In this document: one piece after another, positions 38,034-49,900 of the stretch
Position numbering within the stretch: the stretch's first letter is position 1
How the letters are laid out: each line of letters starts with the position of its first letter
NCBI RefSeq assembly: GCF_002994745.2
Contig: NC_037090.1
Span: 5,329,501-5,393,500, forward strand
Reading direction: 5' to 3'
Source: Rosa chinensis
Taxonomy: Eukaryota; Streptophyta; Magnoliopsida; Rosales; Rosaceae
DNA: 64,000 nt
Notes under the pieces: generated by a model
What the model was told of the DNA's origin: nothing
The model's database searches: none
Seen by the model: the letters and a program-made list of their open reading frames with translations, nothing else
Made by a program: the position numbers and the translations under genes

Positions 38034-40512
38034 ACCTTTCATCAAAGATAAGATGTCCTGTTCTAAAAGCTTTACTTACCTGTGTTTTTTTAACCTCCAT
38101 TTTAAGTATATCATATGTTACAGAACACCTTGTGGACTTGTTGAAGCATTATCACATCATGCATGTGCCTTCTATTCTCCTTGTTTTGTTTGTGTCACAT
38201 TTTTTTTTTTTTTTGGATCTTTTCATTTACCAATTATTTAATGCTAAAATTGGTTCAGGTTTGTCCAGACGTGAGACCTGCATTGGATGAGGAACTTCCT
38301 TCCGCATATGTTGAGGAATTCAGGTACATGTTATGAGTTTTATGGCAACCATTTCTGTAAGTATGTTTTTTCAATATCTTTAAAAGCCAAATTGAGCATT
38401 ATGCTCCAGAATATTTGACTTAATATTAGATGCTCAGCTCTATCATAGGCATTTACATTCATGCACTTAATCCATGTACTTTTATGTAGCCAATGTTTCA
38501 GATTAGCTTCTTCTTTCGTGTCTACTTCGATACATCAAACTATGGTTTTACTTCATTTGGTAACTTAAGGTTTGAAATGTAGTTTCTAAATGGACTGAGA
38601 TAGAGCTATCAAATAAATCTTATTCTCATCAATTTAACTTTTAAGAGTGCTCTTTTAATAGCCATACAAGAATAAACAACTATTGATGAATTTTGTGTAA
38701 CATAATGGACCATACTTGTCTTAATTGCATTTGTGGGTGCATGCTGGCTCGTGTGGGTTTCTGTGTATTTGGGTAGGGTTGTGTAATTCCTTACTCTTTT
38801 GTTTCAGGTGTGCTTTGGATGGAGAAATACTTAGATATGTGGGTGAAGCTTATCCAAAAGGAGTCTGCTCAGTGTACTGTGGGAATGGTAAAGATGCAGA
38901 GGGCCCAGGATCTGACTTTGAGCTCGTGGTAGTGATTTCAGCTGCTAGACACAGCCCACAAAATTTCTGGTGTGTGAAACTAGTTTAACTACTCAACCAT
39001 AAATGCTTTATTGCTCTTTAACATTATATTTCAATATGCACGTAGTCTGCACCAACACCAGTTATTGCAAATTTAAACCGTGTCCTGTTGTTATACCTGG
39101 TACTTTCTTAGTTGCAAATATAAGGAAGATAATGTGGATTTCCCTTTTTTTTTTTTTAATTAGCAATGGTAGTTGGCGTTCAGTGTGGAGTATTGAGTTC
39201 AAAGATGAAGTACAAGTGCTGGAATTAAAAGGCAAACTGCAGGTATTATTTGTTTTGTATTTGGTGCATGATGGATGTGCAACCTGGTTCATGTATCTCT
39301 TTGCAATATATATTATGGTATGCTTGATATCTAGCATAAAGGCCTAATCAAGCATAAACTGTTACTTTTCCATGTTCACATCTTCTCGTTCTTTCAGGTG
39401 GGTGCCCACTATTTTGAGGAGGGGAATGTGCAGTTAGATGCAAAACATGAATGCAAAGATTCAACAATTTTTCAGGTGGAGTTTAGATTGACTTTTGCCA
39501 TTTTATCTTGCTATAACTTGGGCAGATGTATCATACAAGGTCTATGAAACTTAATGCATTAGGTATCATATCACTTTCTACATCAATACTAATCAAGTCT
39601 AGCAAGGGAATAGACCTTTATGAGTGGTAGGCAGTACTTACTAAATGAACTTTATGCTATAACCATGCCGGTTGGTGGTACTAAGTTAGTAATGGTAAAG
39701 AGATTATATTGGTTGGCTGGGTCATCTGGTCTGGTCCCTACTAGGATGATTGTAAACAGTTGCTAGTACTTATCAGTAGACTGCAAATCTTCTTAATTAA
39801 GTTGATGTAACTCTTGGAGATGATGTTCTTAACCTTCTAAGCAATTTAAAGTCTGAAAAGAGTACGATTCATCTGACCTTATTATACAAATTCTTAAATA
39901 TTGGATATGAGGATCTTTGATCTTATTCAGTTCCCATTTCATGCTTTTTACAAATTATTGACAGAACATTTCCTGTGGCTGCTTTTCTTTATTTAAAGTT
40001 TTTATCCCATAACTGAAGCATGTGACTCTCACCCATTGATCCCTTCTTCTCCCACCCTCATTGCAGTCCTCTGAAGATTCTGCAATTACCATAGGCAACA
40101 TTATAAGGCAACACGAGGCAGAATACTTGGCATCTCTTGAGGTTCAACCATTTGTTGATTTCTCAAGTTAATATATGGTGTTGTTTTACATTTTGAGATT
40201 TTTACCAACAGATTTACTCCTGCAGGCATCCTATTCAAACTTGCCCGATACCACTTTTAAGGTACCATTCAAACTTCTTCCCCGAAGAAAGTTTCTTTAT
40301 GAGTTCCTTGCCTGAAAAATCCTTCGAGTATTCATTATTAAATATCTAATTAGATTCATGTCAGTAACAGAACCTTCAAAACTTGATGAATAAATGTTCT
40401 GCAGGATCTTCGTAGAAAGCTTCCAGTTACTCGCACCCTATTTCCATGGCAGAATACTTTACAGTTTAGCTTGACAAGAGATATCACAAAAGAACTTGGC
40501 ATTGGAAAGTGA
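37008..40512 (+). CDS. CPA: F-actin-capping protein subunit alpha
   Basis: Ten exons (37008-37113, 37284-37399, 37544-37633, 38259-38323, 38808-38969, 39164-39242, 39398-39475, 40067-40141, 40226-40261, 40405-40512) give 304 residues, close to the plant CPA norm. Family hallmarks are visible: KWFLLNSPPGEI, YNKSHMISLEMPG, FELVVVISAARHSPQNF, NGSWRSVW, HYFEEGNVQL and the C-terminal RRKLPVTRTLFPWQN with the tentacle helix. With the beta subunit it caps barbed ends of actin filaments in the cytosol. Intron 3 has a GC donor (AAACAG then GCAAGT). Intron 3 also carries a long AT microsatellite (about 37988-38030). It corresponds to At3g05520. Confidence 0.96.
37988..38030. repeat. AT microsatellite in CPA intron 3
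   Basis: A pure (AT)n run of about 43 bases, likely length-polymorphic. Confidence 0.95.
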
Positions 40513-41504
40513 ATTCACCCTTTCAACTGGAAGGTGTTCGACTGAGAGAACAATTTTTCTCCCATGTAGACCCATTTCATGAGTATGTCAGTCATGCATA
40601 GAGGGTTTGCCTATTTATCATTCCCTTTCTCTGAAGTGATGCCTTCTGCCATTGGAGCTTCTCCCTCAGTTTTGTGCATTGTAATATAATTGGGATATCT
40701 ATGTTTGTGTATAGTACAGGGTTGTGGCTGATTTCCTAAACATGGAAGATGTTGGGGAGTTTGTAAACTATATACGGCTTGATCCCTGCATTTTCTTTCA
40801 AGAGATTTGAATTGAAAACATCATCCTTAAGTTGCCTTGGCCAACTTAAAATCTGTGTTTAGTTTTTTGTTTGTGTTTGTCACTCTGGGATGATGCAAAT
40901 TAGCCAAATCATACGTCGATATGCTCCAGGAGGCATTTTCTCCTAACCTTTGTTCTTACTAGAGAGGCGGGTGTCTCTCTTCTATGGACTCGATAAGGCT
41001 TTGGAAATTTGCCTTTTGTTGAAGTGTATCCTCTCTGATGATAAAACCGAGATTGGGTGCTGGCTGACCAGAATTCTTCATAATTTTTGTCCTCTGTTCT
41101 CTTTGTTGATGAAAAATACCTAGGATTCTATTGTTTTTCAGAGCATATATATATATATATATATATATGTTCTCAAACGTGTGATGCTCGGTAGCGTAGT
41201 ACAAGTTCTCAAAAGTCAAAACATTACATATGGCTGTAAAATTATAATTTTTGGTCTGTTCCTGCATTTCAAAGCACGTGGTTAGTTAGTGCTGGCAGGC
41301 AGCAATGCAGTCTTTCATCCCATCACCATCCGAATGTAGACTGCGACTGTGAAACTATCTTCTTGCAACTTGTAGGTTACAGTTACTGACAAGCTTACTT
41401 TTAGTCTTGGCTCATCCTCATATCATTTCTCATGACCAAAAAAAAAAAAAAATCCTCATATCATTTCATCAACTGCCCTTGACCTCACTGTTTCATACAA
41501 GAAG
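40513..41504. other. CPA 3' region and HGSNAT promoter
   Basis: No coding frame. A TA microsatellite lies at about 41146-41168 and an A run at about 41438-41451. Confidence 0.5.
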
Positions 41505-44500
41505 ATGGCCGAAATCAAAGCCGAACCGGCTCTCCAGCACCACCTCATCGTATCGGAACCTGATATTTCCGACCAGAAGCCTTTAAAACCGAAGCGTGTA
41601 GCTTCCCTCGACATCTTCCGAGGCCTCACTGTCTCTGTACTCAGCTTGTTCCCTTTCTTCTTTTTATGTTCATCATGATTTTCACTAACTAAAGTGAATA
41701 TAAAACTCGCTTTTCGAGAAAATACTCTGTTGTAGTTCTGTGGTTTTGGTTTCACAGCATAATTTTGATGTGTGGAATTCTTTTCGAGAAAATACTCTGT
41801 TGTAGTTTTGTGGTTTTGGTTTCACAGCATAATTTTGATGTGTGGAATTGTATTGTAGTTGATGATTTTGGTTGATGATGCCGGTGGAGAGTGGCCTATG
41901 ATTGGGCATGCACCCTGGAATGGTTGCCATCTTGCTGACTTTGTGATGCCATTTTTCCTCTTCATTGTCGGAACGTCTATTGCACTTTCTCTCAAGGTTT
42001 GATTTTCATCTATCACTTGTGTCCCCAGCAAATTCAGGTGTGTCATTAGTTATTGTAGGACTTTGCATTACTTCATTTTGTGATTAAATCTTTCTTATAG
42101 AGAATACCAGACCAACTTTTGGCTGTCAAGAAGGTGATTCTTAGAACTCTCAAGCTCCTTTTCTGGGGTCTCCTATTACAAGGTCAGTGTTCTTTTTTCT
42201 GTGTTTTAAACTCTGAATTTTTGGCTGTCCTTATATGTCGCTTTGACGTGAGAATGACAGAAGCTTTGTTTCCATATATCCCCAGATGAGGGGTGAGGTG
42301 GAGAATCTTACATTACTAATTAGGAAAAACAATTCCCATCAAAGTCTTTGTTGCTAGTTGTGCATGGTTCATTGTGATTCAAGTTTTTTTGTTTTTGTTT
42401 TTTCTTCTGGGTGATTGCTGTACTCTGCATATATTTGTTTAGATGGAGAAACTGAAGTTTCTTCTATTAGGCCTACAGGTCACTTGCAAGTTAAAGGCAA
42501 ATGTATACATTTCAGTTCATTTTTTTCTTGATAGTGTTATTTTTTAAGGACCGGAAGTTTTGTTAACGTGCCTTCAATATGTTGTGAAGGAGGTTTCTCA
42601 CATGCTCCTGACAAACTAACATATGGTGTTGACATGAAAGAAATAAGATGGTGCGGGATTCTCCAGGTAAGATTGATAATTGATATGCATATGTATGCTG
42701 TTAGTATTTGATTACATAACTCAGTTTAAAGATGCATGGCAGCATGTAGTAATTCTAGTCACCCTCTGTAGAGAATTGCTCTTGCATATCTGGTAGTGGC
42801 ACTGATAGAAATTTTCTTGAGAAGTGCACAAACCAAAGATGTGACACCTGGCAGGCTCTCCATTTTCAAGTTATACTATTGGCAATGGTAATTCTATATA
42901 ACTGTAATGCTATGGTTGTTTCCGTTTGCTGACAAGTTCTTTTTATTTTATTTTATTTTTGGTAAAACAATTAGTGATGATTCTTCATTTCAAAATTTCA
43001 AGGCTGGTTGCAGCATGTGTTCTCACAACTTACTTTGCTGTTATTTATGGGACATATGTTCCTGATTGGCAATTTACTGTCCATGACGAAGGCAGTAGTG
43101 ATTATGGGAAGAGTTTCACGGTAAGCTTCTGGTTCTCAAATCGCATACTTATAAATAATTGGCATGTCTGAAAATCGTGAGAGAATTATTGGGTTAAGAA
43201 CCTTTGTATGTGGTTGGAATTTAAAATATGAAATTTTATCACACTTCTTTTCAGTGAAAATGTGCCTTCAATATGTTGTGGAATAGGTTTCTTACATGTC
43301 TCCTTTTGCTTTTCAATTTCAGGTATCTTGTGGCGTTAGAGGAGAACTGGATCCTCCTTGTAATGCAGTGGGATACATTGATAGACAAGTGTTGGGAATC
43401 AATCATATGTATCAGCATCCAGCTTGGAAAAGATCAAAAGTATGTAGTTTATCTCTCTTTCTTTCGTTCAATCATTTTCTAATCATCAAGAGATTTTAAC
43501 ACTGTCAGGTTTAAATAGTTAACTTGTGTACAACTGCCAGGCTTGCACTGAGAATTCTCCATATGGAGGACCTTTCCGAAATGGTGCTCCATCATGGTGC
43601 CATGCTCCTTTTGAACCTGAAGGAATTCTAAGGTAGAGTTGGATATGACAAATTATTATTTCCTTAGCTTTTTAAAAGAAATGGTTGAGAAAGGTACTTT
43701 AAATTCGAGCAATTCATTATATCCTTGTCACAGTTTTTACATAAACCTCATGAAATGTGATTATTACGGCTCACAAATAACAAATCTAATGTGTATCAAG
43801 TATAGTTTTAAAGCTTGAGAAGTCTTTTAGAACTGTGTACTTATCTGGTTTATTTCCCCATATCTGTAGCTCAATATCTGCAATTCTTTCCACAATCGTC
43901 GGAGTACATTTTGGACATGTGCTTATACATATGAAGGTTAACTAACTGTTGAGTCTGTAATTTGGCATACTTGGTGCTTGAAATATGTCAAGCCTATTCC
44001 TTACTTGGAACATTCTTGCATTTATAGGATCATCAAACTAGATTGAAGCATTGGATCCTAATGGGCTTTGCTCTGCTCATCCTAGGAATTGTTCTTCATT
44101 TCACTCATGGTGCGAACTGAGGTGAAGTGTATGCAACTTGTTTTGCGCATACCACTCCATTATTCTTTCTAATGTTTTATGCCTGGTGCAGCAATTCCTT
44201 CAAATAAACAGCTATATACGTTTAGTTACGTATGCATAACATCTGGAGCAGCAGCTTTGGTGTTTTCAGCCTTCTACATCATGGTATGATATTGTCATGG
44301 AAATATTTTGGATCTTTAAGTTTTTTGTTTACTCCTCTTTATAAAAGTTGATATCCTCTCATTCCAGGTTGATATCTGGGATATAAAGTACCTGTTTCTT
44401 CCCCTGCAATGGATCGGCATGAATGCTATGCTTGTCTACGTTATGGCAGCTGAAGGCATCTTTGCAGGGTTCTTCAACGGGTGGTATTACAAGGACCCCC

Positions 44501-44871
44501 ATAATACGCTAGTACGTTTACATACCTTCATTCTTTTCCTGCAATTACCATGTTAGATAGATTATTATCTCACCGAAACTCATTCTTTACGACTGCTCAT
44601 GCAGTCATGCTTGCTATACATAGCTGACTATGACTACTCGCATTCTCTTTTCCACTGAAGTGGTTTTATAGCTTTACTTTTCGGCTAATACTGATACGAG
44701 TAATATTTCTGCTACTTGCGGCAGATATATTGGATCCAGAAGCACATTTTTGTTGGGGTTTGGCATTCAAGGAGAGTAGGCATTCTACTCTATGTAATCT
44801 TCGCAGAGATCTTGTTTTGGGGCATTGTTGCTGGCATTTTGCATTGGTTGGGCATATATTGGAAGCTTTAA
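41505..44871 (+). CDS. HGSNAT: Heparan-alpha-glucosaminide N-acetyltransferase-like membrane protein
   Basis: Thirteen exons (41505-41636, 41859-41996, 42101-42182, 42590-42666, 42772-42887, 43003-43120, 43323-43439, 43541-43632, 43870-43936, 44028-44109, 44192-44283, 44368-44511, 44725-44871) give 467 residues without a lesion. It begins with the conserved SLDIFRGLTV and continues LVDDAGGEW, GHAPWNGC (His61) and FVMPFFLFIVG, then about ten membrane spans. A lumenal loop has paired cysteines (CGVRGELDPPCNAVG, TENSPYGG, WCHAPFEPEG). The animal enzyme carries acetyl groups from cytosolic acetyl-CoA across the lysosomal membrane to heparan sulfate. Plants lack heparan sulfate, so the acceptor in plants is unknown. 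Intron 1 holds a perfect-length 70-bp tandem duplication. Confidence 0.93.
41711..41850. repeat. 70-bp tandem duplication in HGSNAT intron 1
   Basis: Bases 41711-41780 and 41781-41850 are identical except at two positions (C/T in the middle and the last base). The second copy ends eight bases before the exon 2 acceptor. Confidence 0.95.
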
Positions 44872-46121
44872 ATTCTACTTTTAGCACTTTGTATCCACTG
44901 TAGTGAATCTTGGACTCTTGAACTACTTGTTTATGCCTTTATTTCTACTAAACTCTGTGAAGAACTGCAGTAGCTTAAACTTTTAATTTTTATTTTCTCT
45001 GAGAATAAATAAACATATTTATATTTAATATTTTAAGTTACTAATTAGAACCTAATTAAAAGGTTAAAAAAATAGCCTTAAAAATGACACCATTAACTAA
45101 AATAATGCCATGTAACGTGATCTTTACGACCAAGTTCGAGGTCTAGATCTGTCACCTTGGCTCGTCATTTATTTACATATTTAGATTTCACGTGACCATT
45201 TTAGCCTTTTAAAACAAAGCTATAACATACTTTCATTTTTAATTTTTTGGATGAAAGGACATCACTCCAATATATTGAAAATGTAGGCAACATTATATAA
45301 TGATCACCCCAGGGGGGATACGTCGGAACTGAATCACTACATAGAGTGATAGAGCCACTAAGACTCTAACATAACATCACCCTAAGATTAAGCTCTAAGA
45401 ACCATAGTAACCGGACAATACTAAGGCTAAAGACCAACCGATTCAAGTTTTAGCTTCAATTATTCTTAATCTAAAAAGAAAAAACCTTAAAGAAGGGGCA
45501 TCCCCAACCTAATTAATGGGTCAAAATCAACCCAGCAAAAAAAACCTAGCAACTTGGACCCAAACATACAGATTAAGGATACATATTAAGACCAACATAA
45601 GCTATTCTATTCAAGTGTGATCGATTACACGCTGTAGTCAATACCTTACATAGGCTATTGAAGATTATTTCACTCAAATTTACCAAACTAATTGCTGAAC
45701 GTACGTCTCCTCATGGGAAGGGGTTCTCCTTGCTCCAAATGTCATGGTAAAAGAAGTTGATTTTCCAAAGTTCATGAGCTCATCTCCAGTTTTGCTCCAA
45801 TAAGTCTTCTTGACCGAGTCATACTCTTGTAATAACCACTTTAGTAATGTCTTCTTAGATTTCCTAGCAAGTAACGATTAGTACGCTCGTACATTAGAGA
45901 TTCTCTAGGCATTCTCATGAAACTAAATCTACTGTGTATGATGAGCTCATGAACTTTCCATCCGAAACTGTATTATTTGAATCACATTTCAACCAACCAA
46001 CCATCAAAACACAAATACTATTGTTGGTGAATCTTTTGGAAACTGACCTTGGTATTCTTTCTATCTGTTGTTTCTGTAATAGATGTATATGTCGGAATAG
46101 AAAACAACAGAGTTTTGAAGA
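44872..46121. other. Intergenic; possible LINE 3' remnant at 45240-45600
   Basis: No gene frame. The stretch at 45240-45600 opens with a T-rich run followed by GGATGAAAGGACATCACTCC-like text, resembling the reverse complement of a plant LINE 3' end, but I see no protein to prove it. Confidence 0.35.
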
Positions 46122-47343
46122 ATGTCTGAAGAGATTATGGTGTCAATCCTATCAATATTGCCTCCCAAATCTGTGATGCGATTCAAATGCGTGCGTAAGT
46201 CATGGTATTCCTTGATCAACAATTCTAGCTTCATAGCAAAGCACCTTTCTAATACCATGTGCAATAAACACTCCACATCCATCCTTTGCAAGAGTTGCGT
46301 CCTCAGGGATATCAACACCGACGAGAAGGAAGTTGTCTGCTCATTGATTTCTCTTTCCAGTAATAGCAATAACGATGAGCATCACATTCATTCTGCAGTC
46401 GAGGACATTCACATTCCGCTTTCTTTTGGTGTAACCACAAGGGGCCAGTTCAAGGGGGATGAAGTTCTATTAGCTGTATCTATTATAGGGCATTGTGATG
46501 GAATTATTTGTCTAGTAGCTTCTTTGAACATTGTTTTATGGAATCCAGCAATCAAGGAATTCAAGATTCTTCCCAACCAGTGCCTTCCAAATGGGACTCT
46601 AAATTCGATGGCATTTGGCTATGATCCCAAATCTAAAGATTACAAATTTTTAAACATTGTGGATCCTAGTGAAGAAACACTAGGTGAGCATCGTATCGTT
46701 TATGATTTTCCCAGAATAGAAGTATACACCTTGAGTACCGACTCTTGGAGAGAAATGAAGACCTATAGTTTAGAAACAGAAACTACTATGTTCCTATGTT
46801 TTACCAAATTGTACTTCAATGGATTTTGTTATTGGATCGGATGTGAGAAACAAAAGGATTTCATGGATTATTTTGATAGAGATGACGAGGAATGGGTTAG
46901 GCAGGTGATCCATTCATTTGATATGAGTACTGAAGTCTTTGATCATATATTGCTTCCGAATAGTTTATACTTATACGAGCCACTGGCGCTGTATTTTAAC
47001 ATGCACGTCATTTTGTGGAATGAGTCTATTGCTCTTTTTGGCTTGTATCATTGGCGGTCCTGATGCATATGGAGTATGGGTATTGAATAACTTCGGTAGT
47101 CAGGAGGGATCTTGGACAAAACTCTTAACCCTAGAGCTCATACTGGGCATTGAGAAGGAATTGGTGTTTTGGAAGAACGACGAAATTCTAATGGTTGGAA
47201 AAGATGGACGTATAGCCACTTACAACTTCAAAGCTCATAAGATTAAGTACCTCCCTATTGACACTATGTTTCCTGAAAATTCTGAAGCTGTTATTTGTGT
47301 CAACAGTATAGTTTCAGTCACACCTGAGAAGCAACGAGCTTGA
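46122..47343 (+). pseudogene. F-box/FBA gene with one frameshift
   Basis: The span is 1,222 bases, one more than a multiple of three. Codons 1-307 encode an F-box (VSILSILPPKSVMRFKCVRKSW, residues 7-28), then GHCDGIICL, NPAIKEFKILP, FGYDPKSKDYK and much of the FBA domain up to WNESIALFG. The frame then shifts near 47045-47055, and the other frame carries GGPDAYGVWVLNNFG, SWTKLLTLE, LVFWKNDEILMV and YLPIDTMFPENSEAV to a normal stop. One extra base would explain it. The protein as it stands ends GLYHWRS at 313 residues, losing about 95. A truncated adaptor could still bind SKP1 through the F-box, so a residual role is possible. A sequencing error is also possible. Confidence 0.85.
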
Positions 47344-47852
47344 GAGTACAGATAATTGTTGTCCTATAAGGATGACTTTGTGTAGAATTTAATTAACTAA
47401 AATCTCATAGTTCTTTCACTCTTGAGATTTTGTTGCTACTTTCCAGTAGGGGAGATCCTCGATCGAGCAAGCATCCATCTGGCATGCTACTTGTTACACG
47501 TACATATTGATTTGGACTTATTGTTCCTGCTAATGTAGTTGAAAGCTCACATGAGTTTGATTTTGATCAGTTGCAAAATGACAAACAATGTTCAAAAAGG
47601 AGTAAATCTCTTTTAGGTTTCATCATCTCTGCGTAAATGAATTTGCTTGATCTTTATTTCTTCATGCACTGCAATGTTTAAGTAATGAGGGATAAAAAGA
47701 TTACGTGGCCTAGAGAATAATAAGTTAGTAAAAGTGACATTACATGTCATTGACCCTTGCTTTTTTAGAGGAAGACTACAGGTAATGTGTTTACCATAAT
47801 TCGTTGTTTTTATGTAAGAAAATCCCAAGTTTAAAAGGCACAATGAATAACC
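47344..47852. other. Intergenic, no gene seen
   Basis: 3' flank of the F-box gene, AT-rich, no recognisable frame. Confidence 0.5.
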
Positions 47853-48375
47853 TGTTAAATAGCGACAAGCGTGGCTCGTGGTCCAACATTGTACCGATAC
47901 TGTCCCAACTTAACCACCTATTAGGTGTTACCGTGTTAGGTTTTAATTACAAAATGTCTCAGTACAATTGGGTGTGATCCACCCACTTATAAATTATATT
48001 TTATTTGTCACTTTTCCAATGTGAGATCTTTTCTCTCCAACACGCCCCCTCACGTGCAACCTAGACACCTAGCTTTAGGTCTACACGTGAAATTAAGTAA
48101 CAATCCAATTCCCACATTAGAAATTGGGACACAAGTCTCATATTGGATACTTGGTCAATATAACAATCCAAGGCCCACATTGGACACTTGGTAACAATCC
48201 AATCGGAATCTTCCGATGGCAACATAAGGAACCCAAATTTGGGCAATTGGAGAAGCAATTGGAGAGAGACCCGCTCTGATACCATGTTAAATAGCGACAA
48301 GCGTGGTCCACCATTGTACAGATAGTGTCCAAACTTAACCACCCGATTTGTATATAAGCGAAGTTTCTTAATAAT
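47853..48375 (-). mobile_element. TRIM retroelement, 5' LTR truncated
   Basis: Read on the minus strand: a partial 5' LTR ending ATTTAACA (to 48285), then directly the primer-binding site TGGTATCAGAGC (48273-48284, matching initiator tRNA-Met). A 242-bp internal region follows, then a polypurine tract GTGAGGGGGCG (48043-48053) and a 190-bp 3' LTR (47853-48042) beginning TGTTGGAGAG and ending TTTAACA. With no room for gag or pol this is a terminal-repeat retrotransposon in miniature. The two LTRs agree for about 80 bases from the shared end, then the 5' copy breaks off near 48370. Confidence 0.88.
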
Positions 48376-48794
48376 ATACACCGGTCCTTAGTCTAATTGG
48401 AGAAATTTATTATTTAATCCAAAATTTTAATTTATTGAACATTCATTCATTTATTGAAATTTTACTGTCTTTAGTCAAACACTGGACACAGCTTAAGGCT
48501 CTAGTCTAGTCCCAAACTCCCAAGTGGGGGGCATAATGTGGTCAGCTAAATTTATATACTCCATAAATTACGGGTCCATAGGCTCTAATATCCTTGACTG
48601 TGTCATACTCTTATAATAGCTCCCAAGAAATGTCTTCAGGGAGCTATTCCATAGCTAGCAAGCATGCTCTCTAACCCCAAAGAAAACAAGAAGAAGAAAA
48701 AAAAAAAACAGAGATAACTCATCAACCTAGCTATCATAATAACTGAATTACTTAAATCTAAAAAACTTCTATAGAGCAGGTAAGCCTTTTCGAT
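48376..48794. other. Intergenic, no gene seen
   Basis: AT-rich DNA with an A run near 48697-48708, between the TRIM and the F-box fragment. Confidence 0.5.
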
Positions 48795-49218
48795 CGTCAT
48801 TTCAATCTGACCATCTTCTATTTGATCACATACTACTTCCGTATAGCTTAGATGCGCGGTATTCTGATATGCACATTGTTGTGTGGAAGGAAACCATCGC
48901 TCTTTTTGGCTTTGTTGTTTGTACCGAATTGGTGGTCCAGATGCATATGGATTATGGGTAATGGATAATTTGAGTAGTGGTAAGGTTCCCTGGACAAAAC
49001 AGGTAACCTTAGAAGCTGTAGTGGGAATCAAGAAGGATTTGGAATTCTGGAACAGTGATGAAATTCTTATGATCGCCACAGATGGACGTATAGCTTCATA
49101 CAACATTAGTACCAAAAAGATCAATTATCTTTCCATTGAAAGTATGTATCCAGAGAACTCTGAAGCCGTTGTATGTTTTAATAGTATTGTTTCTATAAAT
49201 AGAAGGCAACAAGCTTAA
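48795..49218 (+). pseudogene. 3' fragment of an F-box/FBA gene
   Basis: Only the last third is present. One frame reads FDHILLPYSLDARYSDMHIVVW then ETIALFGF. A second frame takes over with IGGPDAYGLWVMDNLSS, PWTKQVTLE, LEFWNSDEILMIATDGRIASY and MYPENSEAVVCFNSIVS. It is clearly a relative of the gene at 46122-47343, probably a tandem duplicate that lost its 5' two thirds. The frame change falls at the same place as in that copy but with a different shift (two bases rather than one). Confidence 0.82.
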
Positions 49219-49555
49219 GAGTACGTATCTTTATGTCCAATGTTAAAGAGCTTAAAATGAAATATTTGAATGGATGGAACTAGTTCTGTTGGAAATTATA
49301 CAAACTTCTCGTTGTTTTCCATAGCAATTGACCAACCTTAGATTTTGATCATTAATATCGTTAGAACAACGAGCATTCCCACAAAATATATAATGGGAAT
49401 CAAAATCAGTATTCAACCTGAAATAGAAGAAATGTACATTGCATCAAGAGTAGATTTTTTTGATGTGTTCATGACCACAACAAGACATAAGTGATACACA
49501 CTACGGTTGCAAAAGCAAACTCTAGCAATTTTCCTTGTTCACCTGCGCTTCTAGA
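49219..49555. other. Convergent 3' regions, no gene seen
   Basis: Lies between the plus-strand F-box fragment and the minus-strand uL18m gene, and probably holds the 3' untranslated end of the latter. Confidence 0.5.
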
Positions 49556-49900
49556 TCAAAGTAGCTTAACACCTGCTTCCACCACATTATCTATGACAGC
49601 TTTAACCTTACCATGATATTTCTGTTCTCTCTTCAAGTGGACTGCGACCGCAGGGATGCTCTTGAGCAGCAGGCGCTCACCTAATATCTTCCCAATCTTT
49701 GCAGCAGCAGCAACATCCCGATGTGATTCCAAGCTTTCTCTCAAGGCCTTTTCCTGAGAGCTTGCGGAAGAGGCTACAGTGGCAGTTGGCGAGTGGATGA
49801 CCTGAGCAGTTACAAATTTATTTGTAAAGTGCATTTTCAGGACATAAGGCTTTAGAAACTTCGTAACAGTAGGTGGCCTGATTGGAGGAGGAACAACCAT
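49556..49900 (-). CDS. Mitochondrial-type ribosomal protein uL18 (L18p/L5e family)
   Basis: A single coding exon of 114 residues starting MVVPPPIRPP. It carries the L18p fold: YVLKMHFTNKFVTAQVIH near residue 20, then SSASSQEKALRE, AAAAKIGKILGERLLLK and KYHGKVKAVIDNVVEAGVKL. The protein contacts 5S rRNA in the large subunit. This short plant form resembles Arabidopsis At1g08845 as I remember it, usually assigned to mitochondria. The start follows directly on an intron acceptor (TTTGCAG), so the first exon is untranslated. A matching donor (CTCCG then GTAAGC, minus strand) sits at about 50785. The open frame before the ATG is intron read-through. Confidence 0.88.
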   Translation of the reverse strand: MVVPPPIRPPTVTKFLKPYVLKMHFTNKFVTAQVIHSPTATVASSASSQEKALRESLESHRDVAAAAKIGKILGERLLLKSIPAVAVHLKREQKYHGKVKAVIDNVVEAGVKLL

